64,000 bases of DNA from the NCBI GenBank assembly GCA_016743945.1, contig JADGFI010000003.1, positions 186,001 through 250,000 of the forward strand, written 5' to 3'. Both the position numbers and the translations under genes were made by a program. Source of the DNA: Desulfobacteraceae bacterium (GTDB taxonomy: Bacteria > Desulfobacterota > Desulfobacteria > Desulfobacterales > Desulfobacteraceae). Positions 1-8,590 of the stretch are shown one piece after another (position 1 is the first letter of the stretch; each line of letters starts with the position of its first letter). The notes under the pieces were generated by a model that was not told the origin of the DNA, searched no databases, and saw only the letters and a program-made list of their open reading frames with translations.

Positions 1-574
1 GGGTTTGGCCGGGCAGTACAAACAAGGCCACAAGGGTGGTAACAAGGATCAGACCAGAGGCGGAAAAAAAAGCATATCGCCAATGAAGGGGGGGATGAAT
101 CCAGCCCCCCAGCAGACGTCCTCCAAGTCCGCCTAAAACGGTCGCAGCCACATAGGTGCCCATGATCACGGAAAGCCTTTTTCCAGGAAGAGTTTTGGAC
201 AGCCAGGCCGCCAGGCTGGTGGTCAGAGCCGGTATAAAAAGGCCCTGGACAAACCGGGCTCCCACCAGCACCCTGAAATCATGGGTCACCGCACAAACCA
301 TCCCAGCCGCGGCAACGCAGATGCCGCCGGTGAGCAGAATGGGGTGAATGGGGACCTTGTCCGACAAATACCCGAAAAAGAGATTAGAGACTACAATCCC
401 CAGGATGACAGCCGACACGGTCAAAGAGACCTGGACCGTACTCACCCCAAATTCTGCCTGGAGTACCGGCAAAATGGGCTGAGTGATGTAGATATTAGTA
501 AAGGAAGCGGTGACAAGGGCCATCACAGCCATCTGCAATTTGAATGTTCCTTTTTCCGTTTGTCTTTTTTCCAT
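1..574 (-). CDS. MFS transporter, N-terminal part (runs off the window start)
   Basis: Reverse complement from ATG at 574 translates to MEKRQTEKGTFKLQMAVMALVTASFTNIYITQPILPVLQAEFGVSTVQVSLTVSAVILGIVVSNLFFGYLSDKVPIHPILLTGG..., typical MFS TM1-TM3 with GYLSDK loop; no stop before the window edge. Confidence 0.85.
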   Translation of the reverse strand, partial: MEKRQTEKGTFKLQMAVMALVTASFTNIYITQPILPVLQAEFGVSTVQVSLTVSAVILGIVVSNLFFGYLSDKVPIHPILLTGGICVAAAGMVCAVTHDFRVLVGARFVQGLFIPALTTSLAAWLSKTLPGKRLSVIMGTYVAATVLGGLGGRLLGGWIHPPLHWRYAFFSASGLILVTTLVALFVLPGQT

Positions 575-779
575 TGGAATGGATTTAAAGTAAAACAAAA
601 TTTTTCGCAATTAAAATATCGTATTTCTCTGAAAAAAACACCCAGGGCAACGTCAAATCCCCGGGCGATAGGATTCTTTCCTTGACTGACAGTGTTAAAC
701 AATGCAAACTGAGAATACGAATCCTGTTAAAATCTCATCAATTTTCGTGTCCAATAAATAGTTTCTAAAGGAGCCAATT

Positions 780-1631
780 ATGGGAAATTTAATTAAAGAA
801 GACGGCGATAAGGGCAGATTGCATATTGATACCCCTTTTTTGGGTGAATCCCTTGTGAGCAAAGAATTTTTAAAAACCACCGAATCCAAGGAATATTTCA
901 GGATGCACCCGGATATCAACATCTTAAAAATCGGTGGTCAAAGCATCATGGACAGAGGGGCCAAGGCCATATTTCCGATTATAGATGAACTGATTAAGAT
1001 CAAAGAAGATTATAAACTGCTGTTGATGACCGGCGGCGGAACCCGGGCAAGACACGTATACAATATCGGTGTGGACCTGGGCATGCCCACAGGGGTTTTA
1101 TCCAAATTAGGAGACAAGGTTTCCTGGCAGAATGCAGAAATGCTCTCGGTACTTCTGGCAAAACACGGGGGGGTCAAGATCGGCCACGGGGACCATCTTG
1201 AGCAGTTGACCATGTTCTGCAAGGAAGGATACCTGCCCATCACCTTTGGCATCCCGCCCTATGGATTTTTTGAACATCCGGCTGAATTTGGCTCCATTCC
1301 CCCCCATCGAACCGACTGCGGCGCCTTTCTTTTGGCGGAAAACATCGGGGCCAGATCCCTTATTTACCTGAAGGATGAACAAGGCCTTTTTGAGAGTGAC
1401 CCGAAAAAGGCAGGAAAGAATGCCAAAAATTTAAAATTTTATGATAAAATTTCCGTTGATGAACTCATTGAATTGGATTTGGATGACCTGATCATAGAGC
1501 GCCCTATTTTAAAAATGTTCAAACAGGCAAAATGTTTAAGAGAACTTCAGATAATCAATGCCCTTGACCATCCGGAATTGATTCGGGATGCTTTGGAAGG
1601 AAAACACGTGGGCACAATCATTTACAAATAA
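780..1631 (+). CDS. Molybdenum storage protein-like subunit (amino acid kinase / UMP kinase-like fold)
   Basis: INILKIGGQSIMDRGAKAIFPIIDEL, TGGGTRARHVY, GVLSKLGDKVSWQNAEMLSVLLAKHG, IPPHRTDCGAFLLAE, LEGKHVGTII resemble Azotobacter MoSto subunits (recalled); RBS AAAGGAG upstream. Confidence 0.8.
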   Translation: MGNLIKEDGDKGRLHIDTPFLGESLVSKEFLKTTESKEYFRMHPDINILKIGGQSIMDRGAKAIFPIIDELIKIKEDYKLLLMTGGGTRARHVYNIGVDLGMPTGVLSKLGDKVSWQNAEMLSVLLAKHGGVKIGHGDHLEQLTMFCKEGYLPITFGIPPYGFFEHPAEFGSIPPHRTDCGAFLLAENIGARSLIYLKDEQGLFESDPKKAGKNAKNLKFYDKISVDELIELDLDDLIIERPILKMFKQAKCLRELQIINALDHPELIRDALEGKHVGTIIYK

Positions 1632-1640
1632 ATCGGTGTG

Positions 1641-1690
1641 TATCCGGTAGGATCTTTTCATTTTATACAATCCTACCGGATATTTTTTTT
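1641..1690 (+). terminator. Rho-independent terminator after the MoSto-like gene
   Basis: Inverted repeat TATCCGGTAGGAT...ATCCTACCGGATA followed by TTTTTTTT. Confidence 0.93.
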
Positions 1691-1898
1691 AACGGGACCC
1701 ATCCTTTTTGCCGGTACCATGTCCGGGCAGATAAACGATGGTTGCGCCTGTTTCAGTTGCAATGGCTTCAATTTCTGCCTTTCTGACATGCTTTGAATAG
1801 AGTTTGAGATCATTTCCACTGACACCCACGATTCTAAGCCTGGGTTTTTTTTCCCCTTTTTCAATCTTCCGTCTTTCCCTTACAAATATTTTACTCAT
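1689..1898 (-). CDS. Small basic conserved-looking hypothetical protein (69 aa)
   Basis: ORF MSKIFVRERRKIEKGEKKPRLRIVGVSGNDLKLYSKHVRKAEIEAIATETGATIVYLPGHGTGKKDGSR; preceded by a purine-rich RBS region. Confidence 0.6.
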   Translation of the reverse strand: MSKIFVRERRKIEKGEKKPRLRIVGVSGNDLKLYSKHVRKAEIEAIATETGATIVYLPGHGTGKKDGSR

Positions 1899-2030
1899 GG
1901 TTTCCCCCTATCGTTATTGTTGACATCTATTTGCCAACGGCTATTGTTGAATTGAAAAATTTTTTATATAATACACATATAATTTATTTAAATATATATC
2001 CTTGAAGGATATATATCAAGGAAAATTTTT

Positions 2031-2399
2031 ATGAACGATAAAAAAATGTCCAAACCCGGTACCAACCGGCAGGAAAGATATATTCAGGCATCTATTCTAA
2101 TGGGGCTGAACGCTGATCCCTCCTATGGGTATGAATTGATTTCCACCATCCAATCCTATGGATTTATCGAGGGAGACGCACCCCCGGGAATGATTTACCG
2201 GCATTTACGCCAGATGGAAGATGATAATTTTGTGCAGTCTGAATGGGAAACAAAACAAGCCGGTGCCGCCAAAAGAATCTACACCATTACCGAGGAAGGA
2301 AAAGAAGTTTTGTCCTACTGGATAAAATTCATGGAGAACAAGGCAAAAAAATTAAATCATTTTGTTCACTTATATAATGAGGCTAAGGATTGCAGATGA
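2031..2399 (+). CDS. PadR family transcriptional regulator
   Basis: YIQASILMGLNADPSYGYELISTIQSYGF...PPGMIYRHLRQMEDDNFVQSEWE...RIYTITEEGKEVLSYW: PadR winged helix. Confidence 0.85.
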   Translation: MNDKKMSKPGTNRQERYIQASILMGLNADPSYGYELISTIQSYGFIEGDAPPGMIYRHLRQMEDDNFVQSEWETKQAGAAKRIYTITEEGKEVLSYWIKFMENKAKKLNHFVHLYNEAKDCR

Positions 2400-2497
2400 A
2401 ATAAAAAATGGGGAAGATTATAAAATTTGCGGTCCTAAAAATAAAATAGGGTAAAAATCCATCCCGGGGGACAAGCAAGACTCCTCCCTGGCCTTTG

Positions 2498-3196
2498 TTA
2501 TGAATTGATCAGCTGAACCATATTATTGACCCAGTTTATTTTCGCTTTTTGAAGGGTGGGGAGGGGATGAAAATATCGATTCTCTGTATCTGGTTTCAAA
2601 AAACCAATCCTGGAAATACCGGTAAGTTTATCCAAACATCTCTCAATCAGCGGGTCCAGATCCGGACTGACACCCCAGGCACATACAACTGGCGAATGGG
2701 ATTTCCGATTGAGATGAGAGGCAAGTTCCCCGGTTCGCTCACCGGAGAAAAGAGAGTGTGCCGTAAATCCAGTCCTATCCTCGATATCACGATACTGGGC
2801 CGCAAACGCTCCCCCCTTGGGATTTCTCAGGTCCGAAAGGTTCAACACCCGGACATGGGACCAGGAACAGTAATGCATGACTCTCATAACTTGATACTGT
2901 GTGGTATCCGGCCTGGTTTTTACCAGAGAGGCGCACATAGCGCCCACCTGTTTCTTTGAGAAAAAATTGTTCGCAGGTTCCAGGGGAAGGGATGACCCCG
3001 GATTCATCATGATAAAAATCGCGTCTGCAGCCCTTTTCAGCAACCGATTGATATCTCTGGGTTTGTCTTTGGTTGTCACAATCTCAAGGACGCTCCGACA
3101 GTCAATCTGTTCGCCTTGGGCAAGGCCTATGGAATAGAAGTGGCCGAACACCTCAAACTTCTTTTTGAGTTTCTCTGCGGGCAAAAATTCAAGCAA
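2498..3196 (-). CDS. DUF1643 domain-containing protein
   Basis: AIFIMMNPGSS...RPDTTQYQVMRVMHYCSWSHVRVLNLSDLRNPKG... matches the DUF1643 pattern. Confidence 0.75.
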   Translation of the reverse strand: MLEFLPAEKLKKKFEVFGHFYSIGLAQGEQIDCRSVLEIVTTKDKPRDINRLLKRAADAIFIMMNPGSSLPLEPANNFFSKKQVGAMCASLVKTRPDTTQYQVMRVMHYCSWSHVRVLNLSDLRNPKGGAFAAQYRDIEDRTGFTAHSLFSGERTGELASHLNRKSHSPVVCAWGVSPDLDPLIERCLDKLTGISRIGFLKPDTENRYFHPLPTLQKAKINWVNNMVQLINS

Positions 3197-3310
3197 TTGG
3201 TGATACTCCTTCTCTGTCAGACAAGCTGCAGCTATTCATAATTTTAATCAATCGCTGAGTATCAATATTTAGAATTTGTGTAAAGGAATTATCCGGTTCG
3301 CCTTTGGGAA

Positions 3311-3493
3311 TCAAAGACAAAGATCAATAACCAGAACCACCAAAGAAAACATGACCCGCCGGCTCAAAGTCCCGGTGGAGTCCTTGGAAACGGAAAGAAT
3401 GCCCTTAAATCCAATTTGCCGATAAACCGCCATGGGAACAAACATGGTATAGGCAACGGCGGCTGATTCCGTGGCCATAAAAACACCGAACAA
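3311..3493 (-). pseudogene. Remnant of a TRAP transporter large permease (DctM-like)
   Basis: FGVFMATESAAVAYTMFVPMAVYRQIGFKGILSVSKDSTGTLSRRVMFSLVV resembles DctM segment GGIFTATEAAAVAVVYAL..VYRELSLKDL..ILLDSA.TTAVVM; only about 60 codons with no neighbouring DctM sequence. Confidence 0.6.
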
Positions 3494-3526
3494 GCCCCCC
3501 CCTGTTTATTGATTCAACATAACAAG

Positions 3527-4003
3527 TCAGCGAGTTTCTTTTCTCAGAGCATTTCTTGACGCTCTATCCACAAGGGTAAAAAGCCTGTCTATCTCATCTT
3601 TTTGATTGGTAACCTTATGCCCGCGCACCTTAATGAATTCACAGTCCATTTGATCTATTCTGCGATAAAATTCCTGGTACAGTTCATAATTGCGAATTCG
3701 TTTTTTTTTCTTTGAGTGATACCTATTTTGCTCAAGGCGATCACGCCTTCCCAACAGCCCGATAATATTTTGAGAATCCGTATACACCACCACCCGGCGC
3801 CCCAATACTTTTGCATCGGCCATTGCCCATAACAGGGTCTGCAATTCCAGCTTTGTTGAAGAGGTGTGCTCAAATCGCCTCAACCGCACCCGGCGTCCCA
3901 GGGAATCCAGGGAAAACCCATTGTCCGCAACCATCAAATAAGCCCCATAGCCGATATTGGAATGCGGGTCCACACTTCCATCTGTAAATATTTTTAAATC
4001 CAT
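3527..4003 (-). CDS. Ribonuclease H-like protein
   Basis: LKIFTDGSVDPHSNIGYGAYL...KLELQTLLWAM...VVVYTDSQNIIGLL...FIKVRGHK: RNase HI carboxylate motifs (DGS, E, TDS). Confidence 0.85.
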   Translation of the reverse strand: MDLKIFTDGSVDPHSNIGYGAYLMVADNGFSLDSLGRRVRLRRFEHTSSTKLELQTLLWAMADAKVLGRRVVVYTDSQNIIGLLGRRDRLEQNRYHSKKKKRIRNYELYQEFYRRIDQMDCEFIKVRGHKVTNQKDEIDRLFTLVDRASRNALRKETR

Positions 4004-4165
4004 AATAAGTTAATGGTGTTATGCCATGGTAAAAATATTTTGCCAATAGGATGTTTTTAGTAGGATAAAATAAATACAAACAAAAAATAACCATTGACAC
4101 GAGGGACCGGATAACCGTATTTTTCAAAAGATTTATTGACAATCCATCATCCCGGAGGACACAAA

Positions 4166-4543
4166 ATGGCGCAAAAAAAAAATAGGAACCTTTCTTTTCT
4201 TTATTTAATTTTTATTTGTTTAATCCTGGCAGGATTATTTCTTGGGCCAATATTAACCTTTGCAGGCGAGCCCCGGGGTCGAGAAGAGATATCGCTTTAC
4301 GGCGGCCGGTCCGGAAACATTCTTTTTCCCCACCATCTGCATCAAAAAGTGGTGACGGACTGCCAGACCTGCCATGTTGATTTTGCCCAGGAAGAAGGGG
4401 CCCTCGAGGCGGCTAAAAAATCAGAGGCGCTCAAAAAAAAACAGGTGATGAACAAGACCTGTCTCAAATGCCATAGGGCTGTAAAAGAATCCGGAGAAAA
4501 ATCAGGGCCCACCAATTGCAAGCATTGCCATACTAAAAAATAG
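4166..4543 (+). CDS. Small periplasmic triheme c-type cytochrome (cytochrome c3/c7-like)
   Basis: Signal-peptide-like N-terminus (LSFLYLIFICLILAGLFLGPILTFAGE); three CXXCH motifs: CQTCH, CLKCH, CKHCH; HHLHQK preceding the first heme. Confidence 0.9.
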   Translation: MAQKKNRNLSFLYLIFICLILAGLFLGPILTFAGEPRGREEISLYGGRSGNILFPHHLHQKVVTDCQTCHVDFAQEEGALEAAKKSEALKKKQVMNKTCLKCHRAVKESGEKSGPTNCKHCHTKK

Positions 4544-4550
4544 CATTGCC

Positions 4551-5315
4551 ATGAAAATACTGATATCTCCGACCAAAACCATGGTCTTTGACATCCCCCC
4601 GACCCGCCTGCAAATGGGGATGAGCCGACCCAGGTTTGAGCGAGAAGCCAATCTCTTGAACCAGGAATTGAAGGCCCTGGATTTTGGGGCCTTAAAAAAA
4701 TTATTTAAAACCAGTGACGCGCTGACCCAGAAGACCCGGGATCAGATCCATGATTTTACCTTGACGGCTCCCGGACCCGCCCTGTTTGTCTTCCAGGGAG
4801 AGGCATTTAAAACCATGAACCCCCGACGATTTGATCCGGATCAGCTGGTGTTTGCAAATAAAACCCTGCAAATTTTTTCCGGATTATACGGGATATTGCG
4901 CCCCATGGACGGCATCAAACCCTACCGCCTGGATTTCAATACCCCCCTTCGCTGGGATTTCAAAGGACTAAAACTATTTTGGCAGAAAAAAATCATCCCC
5001 TATTTTGAAGAGCAAACCCAAAAAGATGAAGTGATTTTAAATCTGGCCTCGGAGGAATATAGCAGCATCCTGGGCCCCAGCCGGTTAAAAGCTCAGGTAA
5101 TCACCCTGCAATTTCGGGAAATGATAAAGGAAAAATTAAAAAATCTGTCTGTCCGGGCAAAACAGGCCAGGGGACTTTTTGCAGGTGAGATCATTCAAAA
5201 AAAAATTACCAATGCCAACGCCATAAAAGAAATCACCCTAGCCGGTTATGAATATAAAAAAAATCTCTCCACCGAAACCGAATGGTTTTTTATTCGCCGG
5301 AATGGAGAAAAATGA
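4551..5315 (+). CDS. yaaA: Peroxide stress protein YaaA (DUF328)
   Basis: MKILISPTKTM start, full-length 254 aa, YaaA pattern (LYGILRPMDGIKPYRLDF..P, LNLASEEY). Confidence 0.93.
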   Translation: MKILISPTKTMVFDIPPTRLQMGMSRPRFEREANLLNQELKALDFGALKKLFKTSDALTQKTRDQIHDFTLTAPGPALFVFQGEAFKTMNPRRFDPDQLVFANKTLQIFSGLYGILRPMDGIKPYRLDFNTPLRWDFKGLKLFWQKKIIPYFEEQTQKDEVILNLASEEYSSILGPSRLKAQVITLQFREMIKEKLKNLSVRAKQARGLFAGEIIQKKITNANAIKEITLAGYEYKKNLSTETEWFFIRRNGEK

Positions 5316-6856
5316 CAAAAAAAAAGCCCCCCCATTTTAAAGACAGGTACAGTCCCTATACCCGACAAAAAAACCAAATTTATCGGATCACTCTGACCCT
5401 GGCCGTTCCCATCATCAGCTTCTTTGGCATTTATAATTTCATGCGCAACAATTTCATTGAACTTCTGATTGATATCCTCATTCTAATTTTGTTTGCCGGA
5501 TGCTTTTTCGGGCTTAAAAAAGGATATGACACCCTGGTTTACAAAACAAGCATCAGCCTTATTGCCCTTGCCGTCCTGATCAATATTGCTGGCGGCACCG
5601 GCGGGATCGCCGCCCTTTTCTGGATGTTCATTCTCCCCCCCATTGCCTTTTTTTTCCTGGGCAGAAAAACCGGTTTTTGGATCATTGCTTTTTCCACACT
5701 GATGTTTGGTGTGCTGATCCTGGAACCTGGCTTTTTAACTACCCATGGGTATGATTTCCACACCAGTCTGCGGTTTTTGAGCACCTATCTTTTTGTGGTC
5801 ATCCTGTCCCTGGCCTTTGAAACGGCTCGGATCCATTATGAGAGGAATCTGGAACACCACCATAACCGGATAAAAGAGCAAAAAGACTTTCTTGAAACCC
5901 TGATGGAAACCCTGCCCAGTCCGGTTTTTTTCAAAGATACCCAGGGGATCTACCAGGGCTGCAACCCGGCATTCGAAAAGATAACCCGCCGCCCAAAAGA
6001 AGAGATCATTGGAAAAACAGTATACGATATGGCTCCCCGGGAAATAGCCGATGAATATCTGAAACAAGACACCCTGTTGTTCAATTCCCCGGGCAGGCAG
6101 ACCTATGAATGGAAGATCAAATCTGACAACAAAATTTGTCAGGTTATCTTCAACAAATCCACATACGCGGACAAGGACGGCAATATCCAGGGTTTGATAG
6201 GGGTGATGACCGACATTACCGAGTTAAAACAAAAAGAGATCATTTTAAAAGAGAACGAACTCCGATTCAGAACCCTGTTTGAAGAAGCAAAAGATGCCAT
6301 TTATCTTTTTGATGGGGCCGGTAATTTTCTAAATGTAAACCAGGCGGCCTGTGATACAAGCGGCTATACCAAAGAGGAACTAATTGGCCTGTCTGTGGAT
6401 CAGCTTGACCGGGAATTTACCCAAAAAAGTGTGCCACAATTGCTTGACCCCATACAACCGGGTCAAACCCTTCAGGTAAACGGAACCCATATCAAAAAAA
6501 ACGGGACCTGTTTCCCCGTCGAAGTGGGAATCAGCTGCTTTACACAAGACAATGCCATTGTATACCTGGGGCATGCCAGGGATATCAGCGAAAGGAAAAA
6601 AGCTGAAGCTGAAAAGGAAAAACTGATCCAGGAACTTGGAAGGGCAATCAAGGAAATCAAAACCCTCAGCGGTATGCTGCCCATTTGTTCTTCCTGTAAA
6701 AAAATACGGGATGATCAGGGATACTGGAACCGGATTGAAACCTATATAGAAAAAAATTCCGATGCTCTTTTCAGCCACAGCATTTGCCCGGAGTGTTCGG
6801 AAAAGCTATACGGGGAAGAATCTTGGTTTAAAAAAAGGAAGGAAAAGAAAAAATAA
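5312..6856 (+). CDS. Membrane PAS-PAS signalling protein with C-terminal Cys-rich motif
   Basis: N-terminal TM helices, two PAS/PAC regions (ITELKQ, ARDISERKKAEAEK), C-terminal LPICSSCKKIRDDQGYWNRIETYIEKNSDALFSHSICPECSEKLYG; start overlaps the yaaA stop as ATGA. Confidence 0.85.
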   Translation: MTKKKPPHFKDRYSPYTRQKNQIYRITLTLAVPIISFFGIYNFMRNNFIELLIDILILILFAGCFFGLKKGYDTLVYKTSISLIALAVLINIAGGTGGIAALFWMFILPPIAFFFLGRKTGFWIIAFSTLMFGVLILEPGFLTTHGYDFHTSLRFLSTYLFVVILSLAFETARIHYERNLEHHHNRIKEQKDFLETLMETLPSPVFFKDTQGIYQGCNPAFEKITRRPKEEIIGKTVYDMAPREIADEYLKQDTLLFNSPGRQTYEWKIKSDNKICQVIFNKSTYADKDGNIQGLIGVMTDITELKQKEIILKENELRFRTLFEEAKDAIYLFDGAGNFLNVNQAACDTSGYTKEELIGLSVDQLDREFTQKSVPQLLDPIQPGQTLQVNGTHIKKNGTCFPVEVGISCFTQDNAIVYLGHARDISERKKAEAEKEKLIQELGRAIKEIKTLSGMLPICSSCKKIRDDQGYWNRIETYIEKNSDALFSHSICPECSEKLYGEESWFKKRKEKKK

Positions 6857-7009
6857 ATTGGATCACCAAACTCCCGCTGATGACGATACAACAGATTTTG
6901 GACGTGGATACACACGTGAGACGGGAAAAATTTGACTATTTTTTTTGATCTGATATACACGTTAAATACCAGATGACAGATATTAAAATTATGATAAAAG
7001 GGGTGGGCT

Positions 7010-8527
7010 ATGGCAAAATATCTTGGGGCAGTTGATCAGGGGACAACCAGTACCCGGTTTATTATTTTTGACAAACACGGGGCCATTATCAGCGCCAGCC
7101 AGATGGAGCACGATCAAATCTGCAAAAAACCCGGCTGGGTCGCCCATGACGGCAATCAAATCTGGAAAAATACAGAAATGGTCATCCGCCAGGCCCTGGA
7201 AAAAGCAGGCATCACAGGACAAGATCTGGCCGCCATCGGCGTGACCAACCAGCGGGAAACCGTCATTGCCTGGGACCGACACACGGGTAAACCACTGAAC
7301 AATGCCATTGTCTGGCAATGCACCCGTTCCCATGAAACCTGCAAGGAACTGGACAAGGTCTATGGCAAGGATAATTTTCGATCCAAAACCGGCCTGCCCA
7401 CGGCCACCTATTTTTCAGGCCCCAAAATCAAATGGATGATGGACCAAATACCAGAGATTAAACAGGCCGTGGATAAAGGGGATGCCATTTTCGGCACCAT
7501 GGACACCTGGATCATCTGGAACCTTACCGGCGGGCCCGGCAAGGGGCGGCATGTCACCGATGTGACCAATGCCTCCCGCACCCTGCTCATGAATCTTTTT
7601 ACCCTGGATTGGGACGATGAAATTTTAGCAATCATGGGGATCCCTAAATCCTGCCTTCCCCAAATCGTCCCTTCCTCCCATCCAACTGCATTTGGGAAAA
7701 CAAGTCGCAACGGCCCCTTCCAAAGCCAGGTGACGGTGGGAGGTGCACTGGGGGACCAGCAGGCCGCCCTGTTCGGCCAAACCTGTTTTGAACCGGGTGA
7801 GGCCAAAAACACCTATGGGACCGGGTGTTTTCTGCTCTTTAACACTGGCAATACCATTAAATTTTCCGACCATGGGCTTTTGACCACGGTGGGGTATCAG
7901 ATCGGCGATCAGGATGCGGTTTACGCCCTTGAGGGATCCATTGCCTATGCCGGTGCCCTGGTCCAATGGGTCAGAGATAATCTGGGGCTTATCCCTTCAG
8001 CTCCTGCAATTGAAACCCTCGCCAATACAGTGGACAACAACGGTGATGTCTATGTTGTGCCGGCCTTTTCAGGCCTGTTCGCCCCCTATTGGCGATCCGA
8101 TGCCAGAGGGGTTATTGCCGGACTCACCCAATTTGCCAACAAGGGCCATATTGCCCGGGCAGTTCTCGAGGCCTGCGCCTACCAGACAAAGGACATTGTG
8201 GAAGCCATAAACCTGGACCTGGGAAAAGGAATTGACTTAAAATCCCTGAAAGTTGACGGCGGCATGGTGGTCAACAAAACCCTGATGCAATTCCAGGCCG
8301 ATATTCTCAATGTATCGGTTACCCGGCCTAAGGTAGCGGAAACCACTGCCCTGGGAGCTGCCTATGCTGCAGGACTTGCCGTGGGGTTTTGGCCGGACAC
8401 GGCAGCCTTAAAAAAAAATTGGCATGTCCATTCCAGCTGGGAACCCGACATGGCCGACACCCAGCGCAATGACCTCTACCGCGGTTGGAAAAAAGCCGTT
8501 CAAAAAACCCTGGCATGGAAAGAATAA
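7010..8527 (+). CDS. glpK: Glycerol kinase
   Basis: [26 protein letters not shown], full FGGY architecture, [18 protein letters not shown]. Confidence 0.97.
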   Translation: MAKYLGAVDQGTTSTRFIIFDKHGAIISASQMEHDQICKKPGWVAHDGNQIWKNTEMVIRQALEKAGITGQDLAAIGVTNQRETVIAWDRHTGKPLNNAIVWQCTRSHETCKELDKVYGKDNFRSKTGLPTATYFSGPKIKWMMDQIPEIKQAVDKGDAIFGTMDTWIIWNLTGGPGKGRHVTDVTNASRTLLMNLFTLDWDDEILAIMGIPKSCLPQIVPSSHPTAFGKTSRNGPFQSQVTVGGALGDQQAALFGQTCFEPGEAKNTYGTGCFLLFNTGNTIKFSDHGLLTTVGYQIGDQDAVYALEGSIAYAGALVQWVRDNLGLIPSAPAIETLANTVDNNGDVYVVPAFSGLFAPYWRSDARGVIAGLTQFANKGHIARAVLEACAYQTKDIVEAINLDLGKGIDLKSLKVDGGMVVNKTLMQFQADILNVSVTRPKVAETTALGAAYAAGLAVGFWPDTAALKKNWHVHSSWEPDMADTQRNDLYRGWKKAVQKTLAWKE

Positions 8528-8590
8528 GCGGATTTACTTAGATTCCAAAACATGATAGGAACTCCTGAACGAGCGTAAACAGGAGCATAA

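Noticed and set aside
3311-3493. 60-aa ORF as a functional small protein
   Set aside because: Better explained as a decayed DctM fragment.
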